From Antarctobacter heliothermus (GTDB lineage Bacteria > Pseudomonadota > Alphaproteobacteria > Rhodobacterales > Rhodobacteraceae): DNA of 52,610 nt. The first letter of the stretch is position 1, and the number at the start of each line of letters is the position of its first letter. Location: the NCBI RefSeq assembly GCF_900188425.1, contig NZ_FZON01000034.1, forward strand, positions 1 through 52,610. Reading direction: 5' to 3'. The notes under the pieces were generated by a model, which saw nothing but the letters and a program-made list of their open reading frames with translations, did not search any database and had not been told where the DNA came from. A program made the translations under genes and the position numbers. Shown here one piece after another: positions 1-8,143 of the stretch.

Positions 1-148
1 GCGGCTGCCGGCCTCGCTTGCCGGTCGGCGGTGGCACCCAGACCATGTCCGGGTCGAACCAGATCGTCAGGGAGCCGCGCTGCTTCAGCGCTTCGTTGTA
101 GGCCGGCCAGTTCTTGGTCTTGTAGCTCGGCGGGATCGGTCTGCTCAT
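1..148 (-). CDS. IS5-family transposase, N-terminal fragment
   Basis: ATG at 148–146 on the minus strand opens a frame starting MSRPIPPSYKTKNWPAYNEA, followed by a segment with LTIWFDPDMVW and a basic PPPTGKRGRQP. This is the typical N-terminus of IS5/IS903-type DDE transposases. Only 49 residues are inside the window; the DUF4372/DDE catalytic part lies to the left. Whether the copy is intact cannot be judged here. Confidence 0.8.
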   Translation of the reverse strand, partial: MSRPIPPSYKTKNWPAYNEALKQRGSLTIWFDPDMVWVPPPTGKRGRQP

Positions 149-213
149 GCAGGACAGCTACCACGCTGGATTCACGAGATGAATCCCTCAACCAGCCTTT
201 GCGCAACAAAGCC
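1..213 (-). mobile_element. IS5-family insertion sequence, left end (runs off window)
   Basis: The end of an IS5-family element. Read on the minus strand, the outer end begins GGCTTTGTTGCGCAAAGG (196–213), which resembles the terminal repeats of the IS903 subgroup (GGCTTTGTTG...). The transposase start lies 65 nt inside. The other end and any target duplication are outside the window. The boundary at 213 is inferred from the terminal repeat. Confidence 0.75.
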
Positions 214-368
214 GTCCGGGACTACAATCGCTGACCGAAACCGAGCACATGGAATTCCCTATACGTTGGGTTACATATTATCCTTGCTTGCAAATGACAC
301 AAAATAACAGTTGAAGTTGCATGGAAACGGCTCAAGAAAGTAACGTCCGAAAATAATGGAGAAGAAAC

Positions 369-677
369 ATGGATATTGATCTGGAGAAACTCTCTCGAGA
401 GGAACTTATGCAATTGATCGCGGATGCGCAGAAGGCGCTCAAGACGGTCGAGACGCGCAAGCGGGCAGAGGCAAAACGCGCAGCGGAGTTGGCTGTAAAA
501 GAGTTCGGCTTTTCGTTGGACGAGGTGTACTCGGCCAATGTGAAGGGCAGCAAAGGCGCACCAAAATACGCCAATCCCGCAGACGCCTCTCAAACCTGGA
601 CCGGGCGTGGTCGCAAACCCAACTGGGTGATTGCTGCGCTGGACGGGGGCAAGACCCTCGACGATCTCGCGATCTGA
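369..677 (+). CDS. H-NS family DNA-binding protein (HvrA-like)
   Basis: 102-residue nucleoid-associated protein. The N-terminal half (about 1–45) is a charged helix suited to dimerisation. The C-terminal domain carries [11 protein letters not shown] (about 76–86), the H-NS AT-hook-like loop that enters the minor groove of AT-rich DNA. Size and arrangement match the alphaproteobacterial HvrA/H-NS group, known in Rhodobacter capsulatus as a regulator of photosynthesis and nitrogen-fixation genes. The upstream 150 nt is notably AT-rich against the rest of the window, so self-binding is possible. Stop and the deoD start are 1 nt apart (TGACATG), so the two may be co-translated. The target genes here are unknown. 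Confidence 0.88.
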   Translation: MDIDLEKLSREELMQLIADAQKALKTVETRKRAEAKRAAELAVKEFGFSLDEVYSANVKGSKGAPKYANPADASQTWTGRGRKPNWVIAALDGGKTLDDLAI

Positions 678-678
678 C

Positions 679-1383
679 ATGACGATTCATATCGGGGCTG
701 CCGCAGGCGATATTGCCGAAACCGTGCTGATGCCCGGGGATCCACGGCGGGCAAAGTGGGCCGCTGAAAAGTTTCTGGATAATGCTCTTTGCGTGAACGA
801 AACGCGTGGAATGCTTGGATTTACCGGCACCTGGAAAGGGCACCGCGTTTCAATCCAGGGTTCGGGCATGGGAATGCCTAGTCTGTCAATCTATGCCAAT
901 GAATTGCTGCGCGACTACGGGGCAAAGACGCTGATCCGGATTGGATCCTGTGGCGCGATGCAGGAACATGTCGGATTGCGCGACATCGTCATTGCAATGA
1001 CGGCAACGACCCTGTCCACACCATCAAAGGGCTTGTTCCGGGAATTGAGTTTTGCGCCTTGCGCGGATTTCGGGTTGCTTGAGGCCGCAGTCGCAGCGGC
1101 GCGCGAGCATGGGGCGACAACCCATGTGGGCGGGATCTATTCGTCGGACGTTTTCTATGACGAACGGCAGGACCTGAATGAGCAGATGGTCAGGCACGGC
1201 GTTCTGGCGGTCGAAATGGAAGCCGCAGAACTATATACTGTCGCCGCCCGTCACAAAGCGCGAGCGTTGGCCGTGTTGACCGTTTCCGATCACCTGACAA
1301 CCGGGGCCGCGCTGCCAGCCGAAGACCGTGAAAGATCATTCGGCGAAATGGTCGAGATCGCGTTGGAAGCGGCCTTTGCCTAG
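679..1383 (+). CDS. deoD: Purine-nucleoside phosphorylase, DeoD type
   Basis: 234 residues, the normal size of hexameric trimeric-dimer PNPs. It cleaves purine (deoxy)nucleosides with phosphate to free base and (deoxy)ribose-1-phosphate in purine salvage. Visible family marks: [12 protein letters not shown] near the N-terminus (phosphate site), RIGSCGAM (substrate site), VEMEAAELY (ribose/base contacts) and TVSDH with the catalytic Asp near the C-terminus. I take ATG 679 rather than an upstream in-frame start at 631, because the N-terminus [16 protein letters not shown] matches the family and the upstream start lies inside the H-NS gene. Confidence 0.93.
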   Translation: MTIHIGAAAGDIAETVLMPGDPRRAKWAAEKFLDNALCVNETRGMLGFTGTWKGHRVSIQGSGMGMPSLSIYANELLRDYGAKTLIRIGSCGAMQEHVGLRDIVIAMTATTLSTPSKGLFRELSFAPCADFGLLEAAVAAAREHGATTHVGGIYSSDVFYDERQDLNEQMVRHGVLAVEMEAAELYTVAARHKARALAVLTVSDHLTTGAALPAEDRERSFGEMVEIALEAAFA

Positions 1384-1392
1384 CCGAACGCT

Positions 1393-1414
1393 GGCGGGGT
1401 AATCCCCGCCCTAC
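1393..1414. repeat. Hairpin ending in CTAC between convergent genes
   Basis: GGCGGGG–TAAT–CCCCGCC (1393–1410) followed by CTAC. It lies between the convergent deoD and DUF1989 genes and overlaps the latter's TAG stop, so it could terminate or stabilise transcripts in either direction. A hairpin of the same style with the same CTAC tail is at 24233–24255. Confidence 0.55.
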
Positions 1415-2256
1415 AGACCATGCGTCCGGTCATAACCATTGGGCGGCGGGCTTTGCCAGCCGCCCAATGCACCATTCTCCGGGGCAAGCACCTCAATCTT
1501 CAGCGGGTGGCAGGGTGCCGTGTCTGAACTGTGCTGGGCCGAACAATCGCCGCCCGGACAGGCGCTGAGCGCACCCAAGAGATCAATCTCGGCAAAAAAT
1601 GTGATCTGGTCTCCGGGCCGGACCGGGCTTGCCTTCATGAAATACTGGCCAGTATCGCGGGTGAACCCGGTGCACATAAAGACGTTGAGCACATCGTGGA
1701 TATGGGTTTCTGCCTCTTCCACGGACATCTGACGCGCCGATGCCAAGGCGCGCGTCAGGTTGGAGTGGCAGCAGTGATGGTATTGCGTGCCTGCCAGCAA
1801 ATTGCCGGTGTAGGGATCACAGCGGGTGCCGATCACATCGTGCACGGACCCTCCAAAAGCGTCGATGCCGTACCAGTCCAGGCTGTCCTCGACAATGGTT
1901 GCCATGGGCCGCAGGTTTGGAAAACTGGACCAAAGACGCTCCCCGGTGGTGACATGGGTGCCGTGCAGGGCGCGAGTCTTGCCGGAATAGAACCGCTCGG
2001 ACAGGTCGTGCGCATTCCACAGGTTCAGATCGCCAACCTGCGGACCTTCGACGGAAGAAATGCGGAAGAAATGCCCGGCAGGCACTGAAAAGGTGCAGGC
2101 GTTGCGCGGCTCTGCCAGAACCGTATCCCTGACCTCTGCGGACTCCAACGCCGCGCGGAAAACAGACAGGTCGGGCTGCGGCAGCGTCTCATTGGGGTAA
2201 CAGATCACCGGCGGTATGGCGCGGCGGGCCTCAGCGTCAGCGGGCGGTATCGTCAT
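1411..2256 (-). CDS. DUF1989 / urea carboxylase-associated family protein
   Basis: 281 residues, one DUF1989 domain (about 45–250). Family marks: FSVPAGHFFRI, VGDLNLWNAHD, the FSGKTRALHGTHVTTG-type stretch, GTRCDPYT and HHCCHSNL. The Cys/His-rich segments (CDPYT, HHCCHSNL, FMCTGF) are likely metal ligands. Related proteins (UAAP1/UAAP2) work with urea or guanidine carboxylases, some as carboxyguanidine deiminase subunits. Here no carboxylase or second subunit is nearby, so the substrate is unknown. A good Shine-Dalgarno (AAGGAGA) precedes the ATG at 2256. Confidence 0.8.
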   Translation of the reverse strand: MTIPPADAEARRAIPPVICYPNETLPQPDLSVFRAALESAEVRDTVLAEPRNACTFSVPAGHFFRISSVEGPQVGDLNLWNAHDLSERFYSGKTRALHGTHVTTGERLWSSFPNLRPMATIVEDSLDWYGIDAFGGSVHDVIGTRCDPYTGNLLAGTQYHHCCHSNLTRALASARQMSVEEAETHIHDVLNVFMCTGFTRDTGQYFMKASPVRPGDQITFFAEIDLLGALSACPGGDCSAQHSSDTAPCHPLKIEVLAPENGALGGWQSPPPNGYDRTHGL

Positions 2257-2337
2257 GGCGCGTCTCCTTTTTCTGGCAGTGAACCCCCGAGGCCCGCGGA
2301 AGGCAAGAGGAGCCCGTCCACGCTCTCTTCACGAGTG

Positions 2338-2541
2338 TCAGCGGCGGGCTTGCGCGTCCGGCCAGTGGCATTCGCGCGGAGGTTGCCCAATGGCGCCTGG
2401 CACCTGCGCACCGCAATGCACACAGGTCCATGTGCTGACCCCGTCTTTCCGCCGCTCGCGCCATCGGCAAAGGCGGGTGGCACGGTTGGAAAACACGGCA
2501 ACGAGGACAAAGGCGATGATAAGGCCGACGACGACAAACAT
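2338..2541 (-). CDS. Small membrane protein with a Cys-rich tail (hypothetical)
   Basis: 67 residues from the ATG at 2541. One N-terminal transmembrane helix (about 1–17, FVVVGLIIAFVLVAVF) is followed by a basic stretch and a cytoplasmic tail with CVHCGAQ plus a later Cys (PRECHW), which may form a small zinc site. There is no clear Shine-Dalgarno. An upstream TTG at 2580 could add 13 residues. It precedes the DUF1989 gene on the same strand. I do not recognise the family. Confidence 0.5.
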   Translation of the reverse strand: MFVVVGLIIAFVLVAVFSNRATRLCRWRERRKDGVSTWTCVHCGAQVPGAIGQPPRECHWPDAQARR

Positions 2542-2650
2542 GGAGAACGTGTAGCGGTCGCAGTCGAGCAGGAAAAGCAACTGGTCGGGCCTCGAAAGCT
2601 TTCGGGGGTACGGTTCCGCGTATCAGGCCCGCTGCGCCCGTCGCACAGAC

Positions 2651-2678
2651 AAAAGCGCCCGGTCCAAAGGGCCGGGCG
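2651..2678 (-). terminator. Rho-independent terminator of the 43-residue gene
   Basis: Ten-base-pair GC stem (2656–2665 with 2669–2678) and an AAA loop, followed on the minus strand by CTTTTGT. It starts 15 nt after the stop of the small gene at 2693–2824. Confidence 0.7.
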
Positions 2679-2692
2679 AATTCAACCTGGTG

Positions 2693-2824
2693 TCATGCGG
2701 CCAAAGGTAGATCCTCATAGACCGGCACCGTGCATTCGGGTCGTCGTTCAGGGGTGTAGTAGGCCCAAGCCTGATTGAGGGCTTCAAGGGCGGCGTTCGC
2801 CTTGCTTTTCTGGTTCTCTTTCAT
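2693..2824 (-). CDS. 43-residue conserved-looking small protein (hypothetical)
   Basis: ATG at 2824 opens MKENQKSKANAALEALNQA, continuing WAYYTPERRPECTVPVYEDL and ending PLAA before TGA. An AAAGG Shine-Dalgarno lies about 8 nt upstream and a terminator follows, so it is a complete transcription unit. The body (ALEALNQAWAYYTPE...YEDLPLAA) resembles short uncharacterised proteins I recall in other roseobacters (xALNQAFAYYTPE...). No signal peptide, membrane segment or metal motif is visible. Function unknown. Confidence 0.6.
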   Translation of the reverse strand: MKENQKSKANAALEALNQAWAYYTPERRPECTVPVYEDLPLAA

Positions 2825-2950
2825 GGGGTTGCCTTTCGATCTACAGCGACCCCCTCCCTGTCGTGCAACCTAGTCCACCGCAGCAGCCGTGACACCCATC
2901 AAAGCCGCAACCGCGTGTTGCGCGCAATGCAAGGGAAGTTACGTCACCCG

Positions 2951-2988
2951 AACAAATGCGCCCCGGCCGCGCCAAGGCAGCCGGGGCG
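2951..2988 (-). terminator. Terminator of the sdh operon
   Basis: CGCCCCGGC (2959–2967) pairs with GCCGGGGCG (2980–2988). On the minus strand the stem is followed by CATTTGTT. It lies 35 nt after the sdhB stop and is well placed to end the sdhCDA…B transcript. Confidence 0.65.
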
Positions 2989-3023
2989 TTTATCCAATTG
3001 ACGCGCGTCGACAAACCGTCCGA

Positions 3024-3803
3024 TCAGACCGCGCGATCAACCATCATTTTCTTGATCTCGGCAATCGCCAGCGCCGGGTTCAGCCCCTTTGGGCAGGTCT
3101 TGGCGCAGTTCATGATGGTGTGGCAGCGGTACAGCTTGAACGGATCTTCAAGCTCATCCAGGCGTTCCCCCGTTGCCTCGTCCCGGCTGTCGATGATCCA
3201 GCGGTAGGCGTGCAACAAGGCCGCCGGTCCAAGATAGCGGTCACCATTCCACCAGTACGACGGGCAAGCCGTCGAGCAAGAGGCACACATAACGCACTCA
3301 TACAGTCCGTCCAGCTTTTTGCGGTCCTCGATGGACTGCTTCCACTCCTTGGCGGGGCGGTTGGTCTTGGTCTCCAGCCACGGCATGATGCTGGCGTGTT
3401 GGGCGTAGAAATGCGTCAGGTCCGGGATCAGGTCCTTGACCACAGGCATGTGGGGCAGCGGGTAGATCTTCACGTCGCCCTTGACCTCGTCCAGGCCGTA
3501 GATACAGGCCAGCGTGTTGATCCCGTCGATATTCATCGCGCAAGAACCACAGATCCCTTCACGGCAAGACCGGCGGAACGTCAGCGTCGGGTCGATCTCG
3601 TTCTTGATCTTGATCAGCGCGTCCAGAACCATCGGACCGCAGGTGTCCATGTCGATGAAATAGGTGTCGACCTGCGGGTTCTTTCCGTCATCCGGATTCC
3701 AGCGGTAGATGCTGAACTTGCGCAGGCTCTTGGCTCCCTTCGGCTTGGGCCAGGTCTTGCCGGTCTTGATCTTTGAATTTTTGGGGAGCGTGAATTGTAC
3801 CAT
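3024..3803 (-). CDS. sdhB: Succinate dehydrogenase iron-sulfur subunit
   Basis: 259 residues. It carries electrons from FAD in SdhA to quinone in SdhCD on the inner face of the cytoplasmic membrane. All three clusters have their ligands: [2Fe-2S] in CREGICGSC plus a later Cys (NTLAC), [4Fe-4S] in [12 protein letters not shown], and [3Fe-4S] in CHTIMNC followed by CPKG. I choose ATG 3803 (MVQFTLPKN) with GAGAGA just upstream; the open frame continues upstream without a family-like sequence. It is the last gene of the sdh cluster, separated from sdhA by three unrelated genes. Confidence 0.97.
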   Translation of the reverse strand: MVQFTLPKNSKIKTGKTWPKPKGAKSLRKFSIYRWNPDDGKNPQVDTYFIDMDTCGPMVLDALIKIKNEIDPTLTFRRSCREGICGSCAMNIDGINTLACIYGLDEVKGDVKIYPLPHMPVVKDLIPDLTHFYAQHASIMPWLETKTNRPAKEWKQSIEDRKKLDGLYECVMCASCSTACPSYWWNGDRYLGPAALLHAYRWIIDSRDEATGERLDELEDPFKLYRCHTIMNCAKTCPKGLNPALAIAEIKKMMVDRAV

Positions 3804-3813
3804 TTCTCTCTCC

Positions 3814-4131
3814 TTAGCGAAGCAAGGCTGGCAGGCCATTGATGGCCAGGCAGCGGAGGGTTTCGGGTTTGGACGCAATGTCCTTTGCGATCTGAAGCGT
3901 ACTTTCGGTCGGACCCAGCACGGCGTCGGCCGCCAGCGCGCGGATTTGTTGCGCATTGGCGTTGTCGATGAGGCAATCCAGAGCAGGTTGCAGCGGCACG
4001 CCGGGAAACTGTTCGGACACCACGGGGGTCAGGGCACTGCGCGCGGCGTTTCGGGCAATCTGATCCTGCGCCTGCGGAGTGCAGGCAACAAGGATCGCCA
4101 GCGCGGCCGCGACAAGGCTATGGCGGATCAA
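3814..4131 (-). CDS. Small putative lipoprotein inside the sdh operon
   Basis: 105 residues if it starts at TTG 4131, which overlaps the TGA of the preceding gene. The N-terminus [20 protein letters not shown] is a lipoprotein signal with lipobox LVAC. The mature part is helical and Ala/Leu-rich with two more Cys ([15 protein letters not shown]). It ends 10 nt before sdhB. The start codon is uncertain because no strong Shine-Dalgarno precedes it. I do not recognise a named family. Its position between sdhA and sdhB resembles small hypothetical genes I recall in this place in Rhodobacter. Confidence 0.65.
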   Translation of the reverse strand: MIRHSLVAAALAILVACTPQAQDQIARNAARSALTPVVSEQFPGVPLQPALDCLIDNANAQQIRALAADAVLGPTESTLQIAKDIASKPETLRCLAINGLPALLR

Positions 4132-4526
4132 TCGAAACAATAAAGCGTGCCTCGGTACATGCGCGGAGCGCCGGGGTAACAGCCGACAGGTGCCGGAACC
4201 ACCACAACGGGCTTGCGATAAGTCCGGCGAGGCGCGGGCGCGGCTTGTCGGCTGCGGCAGTCGGACAACGCCCATTGGTAGCGATCTGCATAGCCAGATT
4301 TGGCCCCAGTGTAGGCGTAGTCATGCGCCAATGCCTCACAATTGCGGGCTGTTTGACCATAACCATCCGCAAAAGCAGGCATCGCCACAGCAACGAAAAG
4401 AGACGTGGCAATCATCGACCGGATTGATGGTCGATCAAAAGGGACCGAACGCGTCTTTGCAACGGCACCGCACGCATGTTTCCCTTTGTTGGCCAGCGTC
4501 AGCGGTCTATTCGAAGTTTCGCACAT
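4128..4526 (-). CDS. Small exported Cys-containing protein inside the sdh operon (hypothetical)
   Basis: 132 residues from ATG 4526, which directly follows the TAA of the sulfotransferase gene and has GGTGGAG 5 nt upstream. A hydrophobic segment, MIATSLFVAVAMPAFADG, starts at residue 38; ATG 4415 would make this a plain signal peptide, so the start is open. The mature part holds four Cys (NCEAL, DCRSR, GCYPG, LYCFD) that could form two disulfides, plus a Pro/Arg linker. Function unknown. It overlaps the next gene by 4 nt. Confidence 0.6.
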   Translation of the reverse strand: MCETSNRPLTLANKGKHACGAVAKTRSVPFDRPSIRSMIATSLFVAVAMPAFADGYGQTARNCEALAHDYAYTGAKSGYADRYQWALSDCRSRQAAPAPRRTYRKPVVVVPAPVGCYPGAPRMYRGTLYCFD

Positions 4527-5375
4527 TTACTCCACCCTCCCATAGGCAGCAGGCGACCCACCATCCGTCAGGTCCGAATGCATGGTCAGCAAGACATCGA
4601 CGGCCCTGAGCGGCCGTTCCTTGTCAAATCCAATTGCGTTGATCCTGTGGACATACTCCAACAGATCATCAGGGATGCCGACATTGGTGACCGGCGCAGG
4701 CGGCATTGTGGCAATGACCTTGTCTGCAATACCTACGAGCCTGAGGATCGGAGCCTCCAAGAGGTCTTTGGACTGCTTTTCCGTCTTCATGTCCAGAAAA
4801 ACGCCATTGGCGCCCAGGAACTCCCGAGTATCAAAGATCAATTGTGAAAGGGTCTCTGCCGATCCGACACGACGTGCCCTAGTGTCAAAATCCTCACTGA
4901 CACTACGCAATTTGACACCGTAGCGGTAGGCCGAACGCAAATGGGTCTTTGGGTCACGGGTATAGACGACCCATCGTGGATCATACCGCTCAAAGGCTTT
5001 TTGCAGCGCCTTGATTGGCTGTTTCGGACCACGATCAAAGGAGAGCGGGAAAATATTGCGGCTGCCCCAGCCCAACAGATTTTCGTCCGTGATCAGGATA
5101 CTGTCGCGGCCCTGCGTAGTGGGGCGGGCGCGCAATTGGCGCGCCGCCTTGTTCAGTTTGGCCTTGCGCCATGGGCTGGGGCCGTGTCGTGCAATTGTTT
5201 TTGCACGCATCTTGTAACCCCGCGTGACATCCTTTTGGAACAGGGTCGCGCCGGCGCCTTCGATGATGCCACGAGACGCCCCGGCGCATTCCTGAAAGGC
5301 CGTCGAGCCCGTCTTGGGCAGGCCAAGATGCACGATCACACGCTTGGATGCCAAAGAAACAGGCTCTGTCATCAT
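4527..5375 (-). CDS. Sulfotransferase-like protein inserted in the sdh operon
   Basis: 282 residues with a P-loop sulfotransferase fold. GLPKTGSTAFQ (about 18–28) is the 5'-phosphosulfate-binding loop for PAPS, and YTRDPKTHLRSAY (about 137–149) fits the 3'-phosphate-binding Arg…Ser motif. Such enzymes move sulfate from PAPS to a hydroxyl of a sugar, lipid or small molecule; the acceptor cannot be read from sequence. The ATG overlaps the sdhA TGA by one base (TGATG), so translation is probably coupled to sdhA. This gene is not a normal sdh component. There is no signal peptide, so it is probably cytoplasmic. Confidence 0.75.
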   Translation of the reverse strand: MMTEPVSLASKRVIVHLGLPKTGSTAFQECAGASRGIIEGAGATLFQKDVTRGYKMRAKTIARHGPSPWRKAKLNKAARQLRARPTTQGRDSILITDENLLGWGSRNIFPLSFDRGPKQPIKALQKAFERYDPRWVVYTRDPKTHLRSAYRYGVKLRSVSEDFDTRARRVGSAETLSQLIFDTREFLGANGVFLDMKTEKQSKDLLEAPILRLVGIADKVIATMPPAPVTNVGIPDDLLEYVHRINAIGFDKERPLRAVDVLLTMHSDLTDGGSPAAYGRVE

Positions 5376-7177
5376 CAGAAGGTCCGTGCCTTGGGCGCAA
5401 TGCGCTGGAGCGAAATGCCGCCCTGCTCTTCCGTCGAGAGAGGGTCAACGACAACGGGGCGATGGCTGAGATCGACCTTGTTGCCCTCGACGCGGGCGAT
5501 GGTGTGCACGCGCCAGTTTTCATCGTCACGGGTCGAGAAATCCTCATGCGCGTGCGCACCGCGGCTTTCCTTGCGCGCCTCGGCACCGACGATGGTCGCC
5601 AGTGCGTTGGGCATCAGGTTGGTCAACTCAAGGCTTTCCATCAGGTCCGAGTTCCAGACGAGGCTGCGGTCAGTGACCTTGATGTCATCCATCTTGCCCG
5701 CGATGGCGGTCATCGCCTCAACCCCTTCGGCCATGGTTTTGGCGGTCCGGAAGACGGCAGCGTCGCGTTGCATCGTCTTTTGCATCTCTAGCCGCAACTC
5801 GGCTGTGGGCGTGCCACCATTGGCATTGCGAATACCATCAAAGCGATCAAACGCCTTTGTGATCTGGTCCTTGGGCGCGGTCGGCACGGCAGTGTCAGGG
5901 TCAACCACCTTGCCAGCACGGATCGCGGCAGCGCGGCCAAAGACAACGAGGTCGATCAGTGAGTTGGACCCAAGACGGTTGGCACCGTGGACGCTTGCGC
6001 AGCCAGCCTCACCGACAGCCATCAGACCGGGAACAACCGCGTTGGCATCGGCTTCGGTCGGGTTCAGCACTTCACCCCAATAGTTCGTGGGGATGCCGCC
6101 CATGTTGTAGTGAACAGTGGGCAGAACCGGGATCGGTTCCTTGGTCACATCCACACCGGCAAAGATCTTGGCCGACTCCGAAATACCCGGCAGACGTTCA
6201 GCCAGAGCTTCGGCAGGCAGGTGCGACAGGTTCAGGTGGATATGATCTCCTTCGGCGCCAACGCCCCGGCCTTCGCGGATCTCCATGGTCATGGAGCGGC
6301 TGACGTAGTCGCGCGGTGCGAGATCCTTGTAGGTGGGGGCATAGCGTTCCATGAAACGCTCTCCCTCGGAGTTGGTCAGATAGCCGCCCTCGCCTCGTGC
6401 CCCTTCGGTAATCAGGCAGCCGGAGCCGTAGATGCCGGTTGGGTGGAACTGGACAAATTCCATGTCCTGTAGGGGCAGGCCGGCTCGGGCCACCATTCCA
6501 CCGCCATCGCCGGTGCAGGTATGCGCCGAGGTCGCCGAGAAATAGGCGCGGCCATAGCCGCCGGTGGCCAGCACGACCATCTTGGCGTTGAAGACGTGGA
6601 AAGTGCCGTCGTCGAGCTTCCAGCAGAGCACGCCTTTGCAGACGCCGTCCTCCATCAGCAGGTCGATTGCGAAATACTCGATGTAGAATTCAGCGTTGTT
6701 CTTGAGCGACTGACCGTACAGCGTGTGCAGGATGGCGTGGCCTGTGCGGTCGGCCGCGGCGCAGGTGCGCTGCACCGGGGGGCCTTCACCGAATTCGGTG
6801 GTGTGGCCGCCAAAGGGACGCTGATAGATCTTGCCTTCTTCTGTGCGGCTGAACGGGACGCCGTAGTGTTCCAGCTCATAGACCGCCTTGGGCGCCTCAC
6901 GGGCGAGGTATTCCATGGCGTCGGTGTCGCCCAGCCAGTCAGAGCCTTTGACGGTGTCGTACATGTGCCACTGCCAGTGGTCGGGCCCCATGTTCGACAG
7001 CGATGCGGCGATGCCACCCTGAGCGGCCACGGTGTGCGAGCGTGTCGGAAAGACCTTGGTCACGCAGGCGGTGCGCAGCCCCTGTTCGGCCATACCGAGC
7101 GTGGCGCGCAGCCCTGCGCCCCCGGCCCCGACGACCACGACGTCATAATCATGCGTCTCGTATTCGTATGCTGCCAT
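5375..7177 (-). CDS. sdhA: Succinate dehydrogenase flavoprotein subunit
   Basis: 600 residues. It oxidises succinate to fumarate with covalently bound [16 protein letters not shown] (about 14–26) is the dinucleotide-binding motif; the His in [10 protein letters not shown] (about residue 48) carries the flavin. [11 protein letters not shown], the Arg in PRDYVSR and [11 protein letters not shown] are the conserved substrate and flavin contacts. It lies 81 nt after sdhD; that gap contains a hairpin repeat (7209–7229). Its stop overlaps the sulfotransferase start. Confidence 0.98.
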   Translation of the reverse strand: MAAYEYETHDYDVVVVGAGGAGLRATLGMAEQGLRTACVTKVFPTRSHTVAAQGGIAASLSNMGPDHWQWHMYDTVKGSDWLGDTDAMEYLAREAPKAVYELEHYGVPFSRTEEGKIYQRPFGGHTTEFGEGPPVQRTCAAADRTGHAILHTLYGQSLKNNAEFYIEYFAIDLLMEDGVCKGVLCWKLDDGTFHVFNAKMVVLATGGYGRAYFSATSAHTCTGDGGGMVARAGLPLQDMEFVQFHPTGIYGSGCLITEGARGEGGYLTNSEGERFMERYAPTYKDLAPRDYVSRSMTMEIREGRGVGAEGDHIHLNLSHLPAEALAERLPGISESAKIFAGVDVTKEPIPVLPTVHYNMGGIPTNYWGEVLNPTEADANAVVPGLMAVGEAGCASVHGANRLGSNSLIDLVVFGRAAAIRAGKVVDPDTAVPTAPKDQITKAFDRFDGIRNANGGTPTAELRLEMQKTMQRDAAVFRTAKTMAEGVEAMTAIAGKMDDIKVTDRSLVWNSDLMESLELTNLMPNALATIVGAEARKESRGAHAHEDFSTRDDENWRVHTIARVEGNKVDLSHRPVVVDPLSTEEQGGISLQRIAPKARTF

Positions 7178-7208
7178 TGGAATGTACCTGTCGATCTGAA
7201 GCGGGAGG

Positions 7209-7229
7209 CGATTTTTCGGCGAAAAATCG
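7209..7229. repeat. Palindromic repeat CGATTTTTC–N3–GAAAAATCG, copy 1
   Basis: Perfect 9-bp arms and a GGC loop in the sdhD–sdhA gap, followed by TC(A)CTGG. A second copy with loop GTC and TC(T)CTGG is at 43009–43029. In RNA it forms a stable hairpin and might set the relative levels of sdhCD and sdhA mRNA. Confidence 0.7.
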
Positions 7230-7258
7230 TCACTGGCGGATGGGTCTGGCGCGTCGTC

Positions 7259-7630
7259 TCAGAGGGCGATGCGGGCGATGGCGAAAACGCCGACTGCGGC
7301 GGCGCCGTAACTGAGGCAGGTCATGACCAGGATCAGGATTTTCTCCATGACTCCATGCACATAATCTTCGATCAGCACCTGCACTCCCATGTTGAAGTGG
7401 TGAAACCCCACAAGGATGGTCAACGCAGCGACGATCGCCGGGAACGGTCGGCTGTAGTAGGCCAGCACCTCTTCATAGGTGCCGCCCAACGCGCCACCAA
7501 AGGTGAAAATGAAGAAGGGGACAAGGAAGAGCAGCGCAACAGAGCTTTTCTTCATGGCCCAGTGGTGCTCGGTTCCGGATTTGGCTGCGCCCCAGCCTAC
7601 TGCGCGCTTGCGATCGGTCAGAAATGCCAT
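7259..7630 (-). CDS. sdhD: Succinate dehydrogenase membrane anchor subunit D
   Basis: 123 residues with three transmembrane helices (about 29–48, 63–82 and 95–118). The His-containing second helix (VGFHHFNMGVQVLIEDYVH) supplies the haem b/quinone-site residues typical of alphaproteobacterial SdhD. It anchors SdhAB to the membrane together with SdhC. It starts 12 nt after the sdhC stop. Confidence 0.93.
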   Translation of the reverse strand: MAFLTDRKRAVGWGAAKSGTEHHWAMKKSSVALLFLVPFFIFTFGGALGGTYEEVLAYYSRPFPAIVAALTILVGFHHFNMGVQVLIEDYVHGVMEKILILVMTCLSYGAAAVGVFAIARIAL

Positions 7631-7642
7631 GTTCGGGCCTCC

Positions 7643-8026
7643 TCAGACAACGATGATGGTAAAGAGGGTCAGCAAGACGGAGCCGATGATCACACCCCAC
7701 CCCAGCATTTCGGCGGCGTCGATCTCCAGCATCTTTGCCTCATCCCAGATCATGTGACGCACACCGGCCAGCAGGTGATACCAGATCGCCCAGACAGAGC
7801 CGAGCATCACCAGATCGCCGAACCATGAACGCACAACTGCGTCGGCGGTCGCGAAATACTCTGGCGAGGTCGCGGCAGCGAGGAACCACCACACGATCAT
7901 CAACGCGGCCAACAAAAGCGCGTTGCCGGTGATGCGGGTGAGGATGGAGGAAATCGAGGTAAGCTGCGGGCGATAGACCTGCAGATGCGGAGAGAGCGGG
8001 CGATTGCCCCGGTTTACGTCGGCCAT
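7643..8026 (-). CDS. sdhC: Succinate dehydrogenase cytochrome b556 subunit
   Basis: 127 residues from ATG 8026 (MADVNRGNRPLSPHLQVYRP), with AAAGGA upstream. The N-terminus with RPLSPHLQVYR and SILTRITG is the family signature. Three membrane helices follow. The His in WYHLLAGVRHM lies in the haem-binding helix. First gene of the sdh operon; the paired palindromes at 8144–8174 lie 117 nt upstream of its start. Confidence 0.95.
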   Translation of the reverse strand: MADVNRGNRPLSPHLQVYRPQLTSISSILTRITGNALLLAALMIVWWFLAAATSPEYFATADAVVRSWFGDLVMLGSVWAIWYHLLAGVRHMIWDEAKMLEIDAAEMLGWGVIIGSVLLTLFTIIVV

Positions 8027-8143
8027 GGATGATGTCCTTTCGGGTCCGTTGCCTCTTGTTCTACTTCTTTCACGCGGCGTGTCACGGGGGTGGTCCCGAA
8101 AATCCTGCGGTTTTTTGGCGCAACGGGCGGGATTTTCGTGGTT

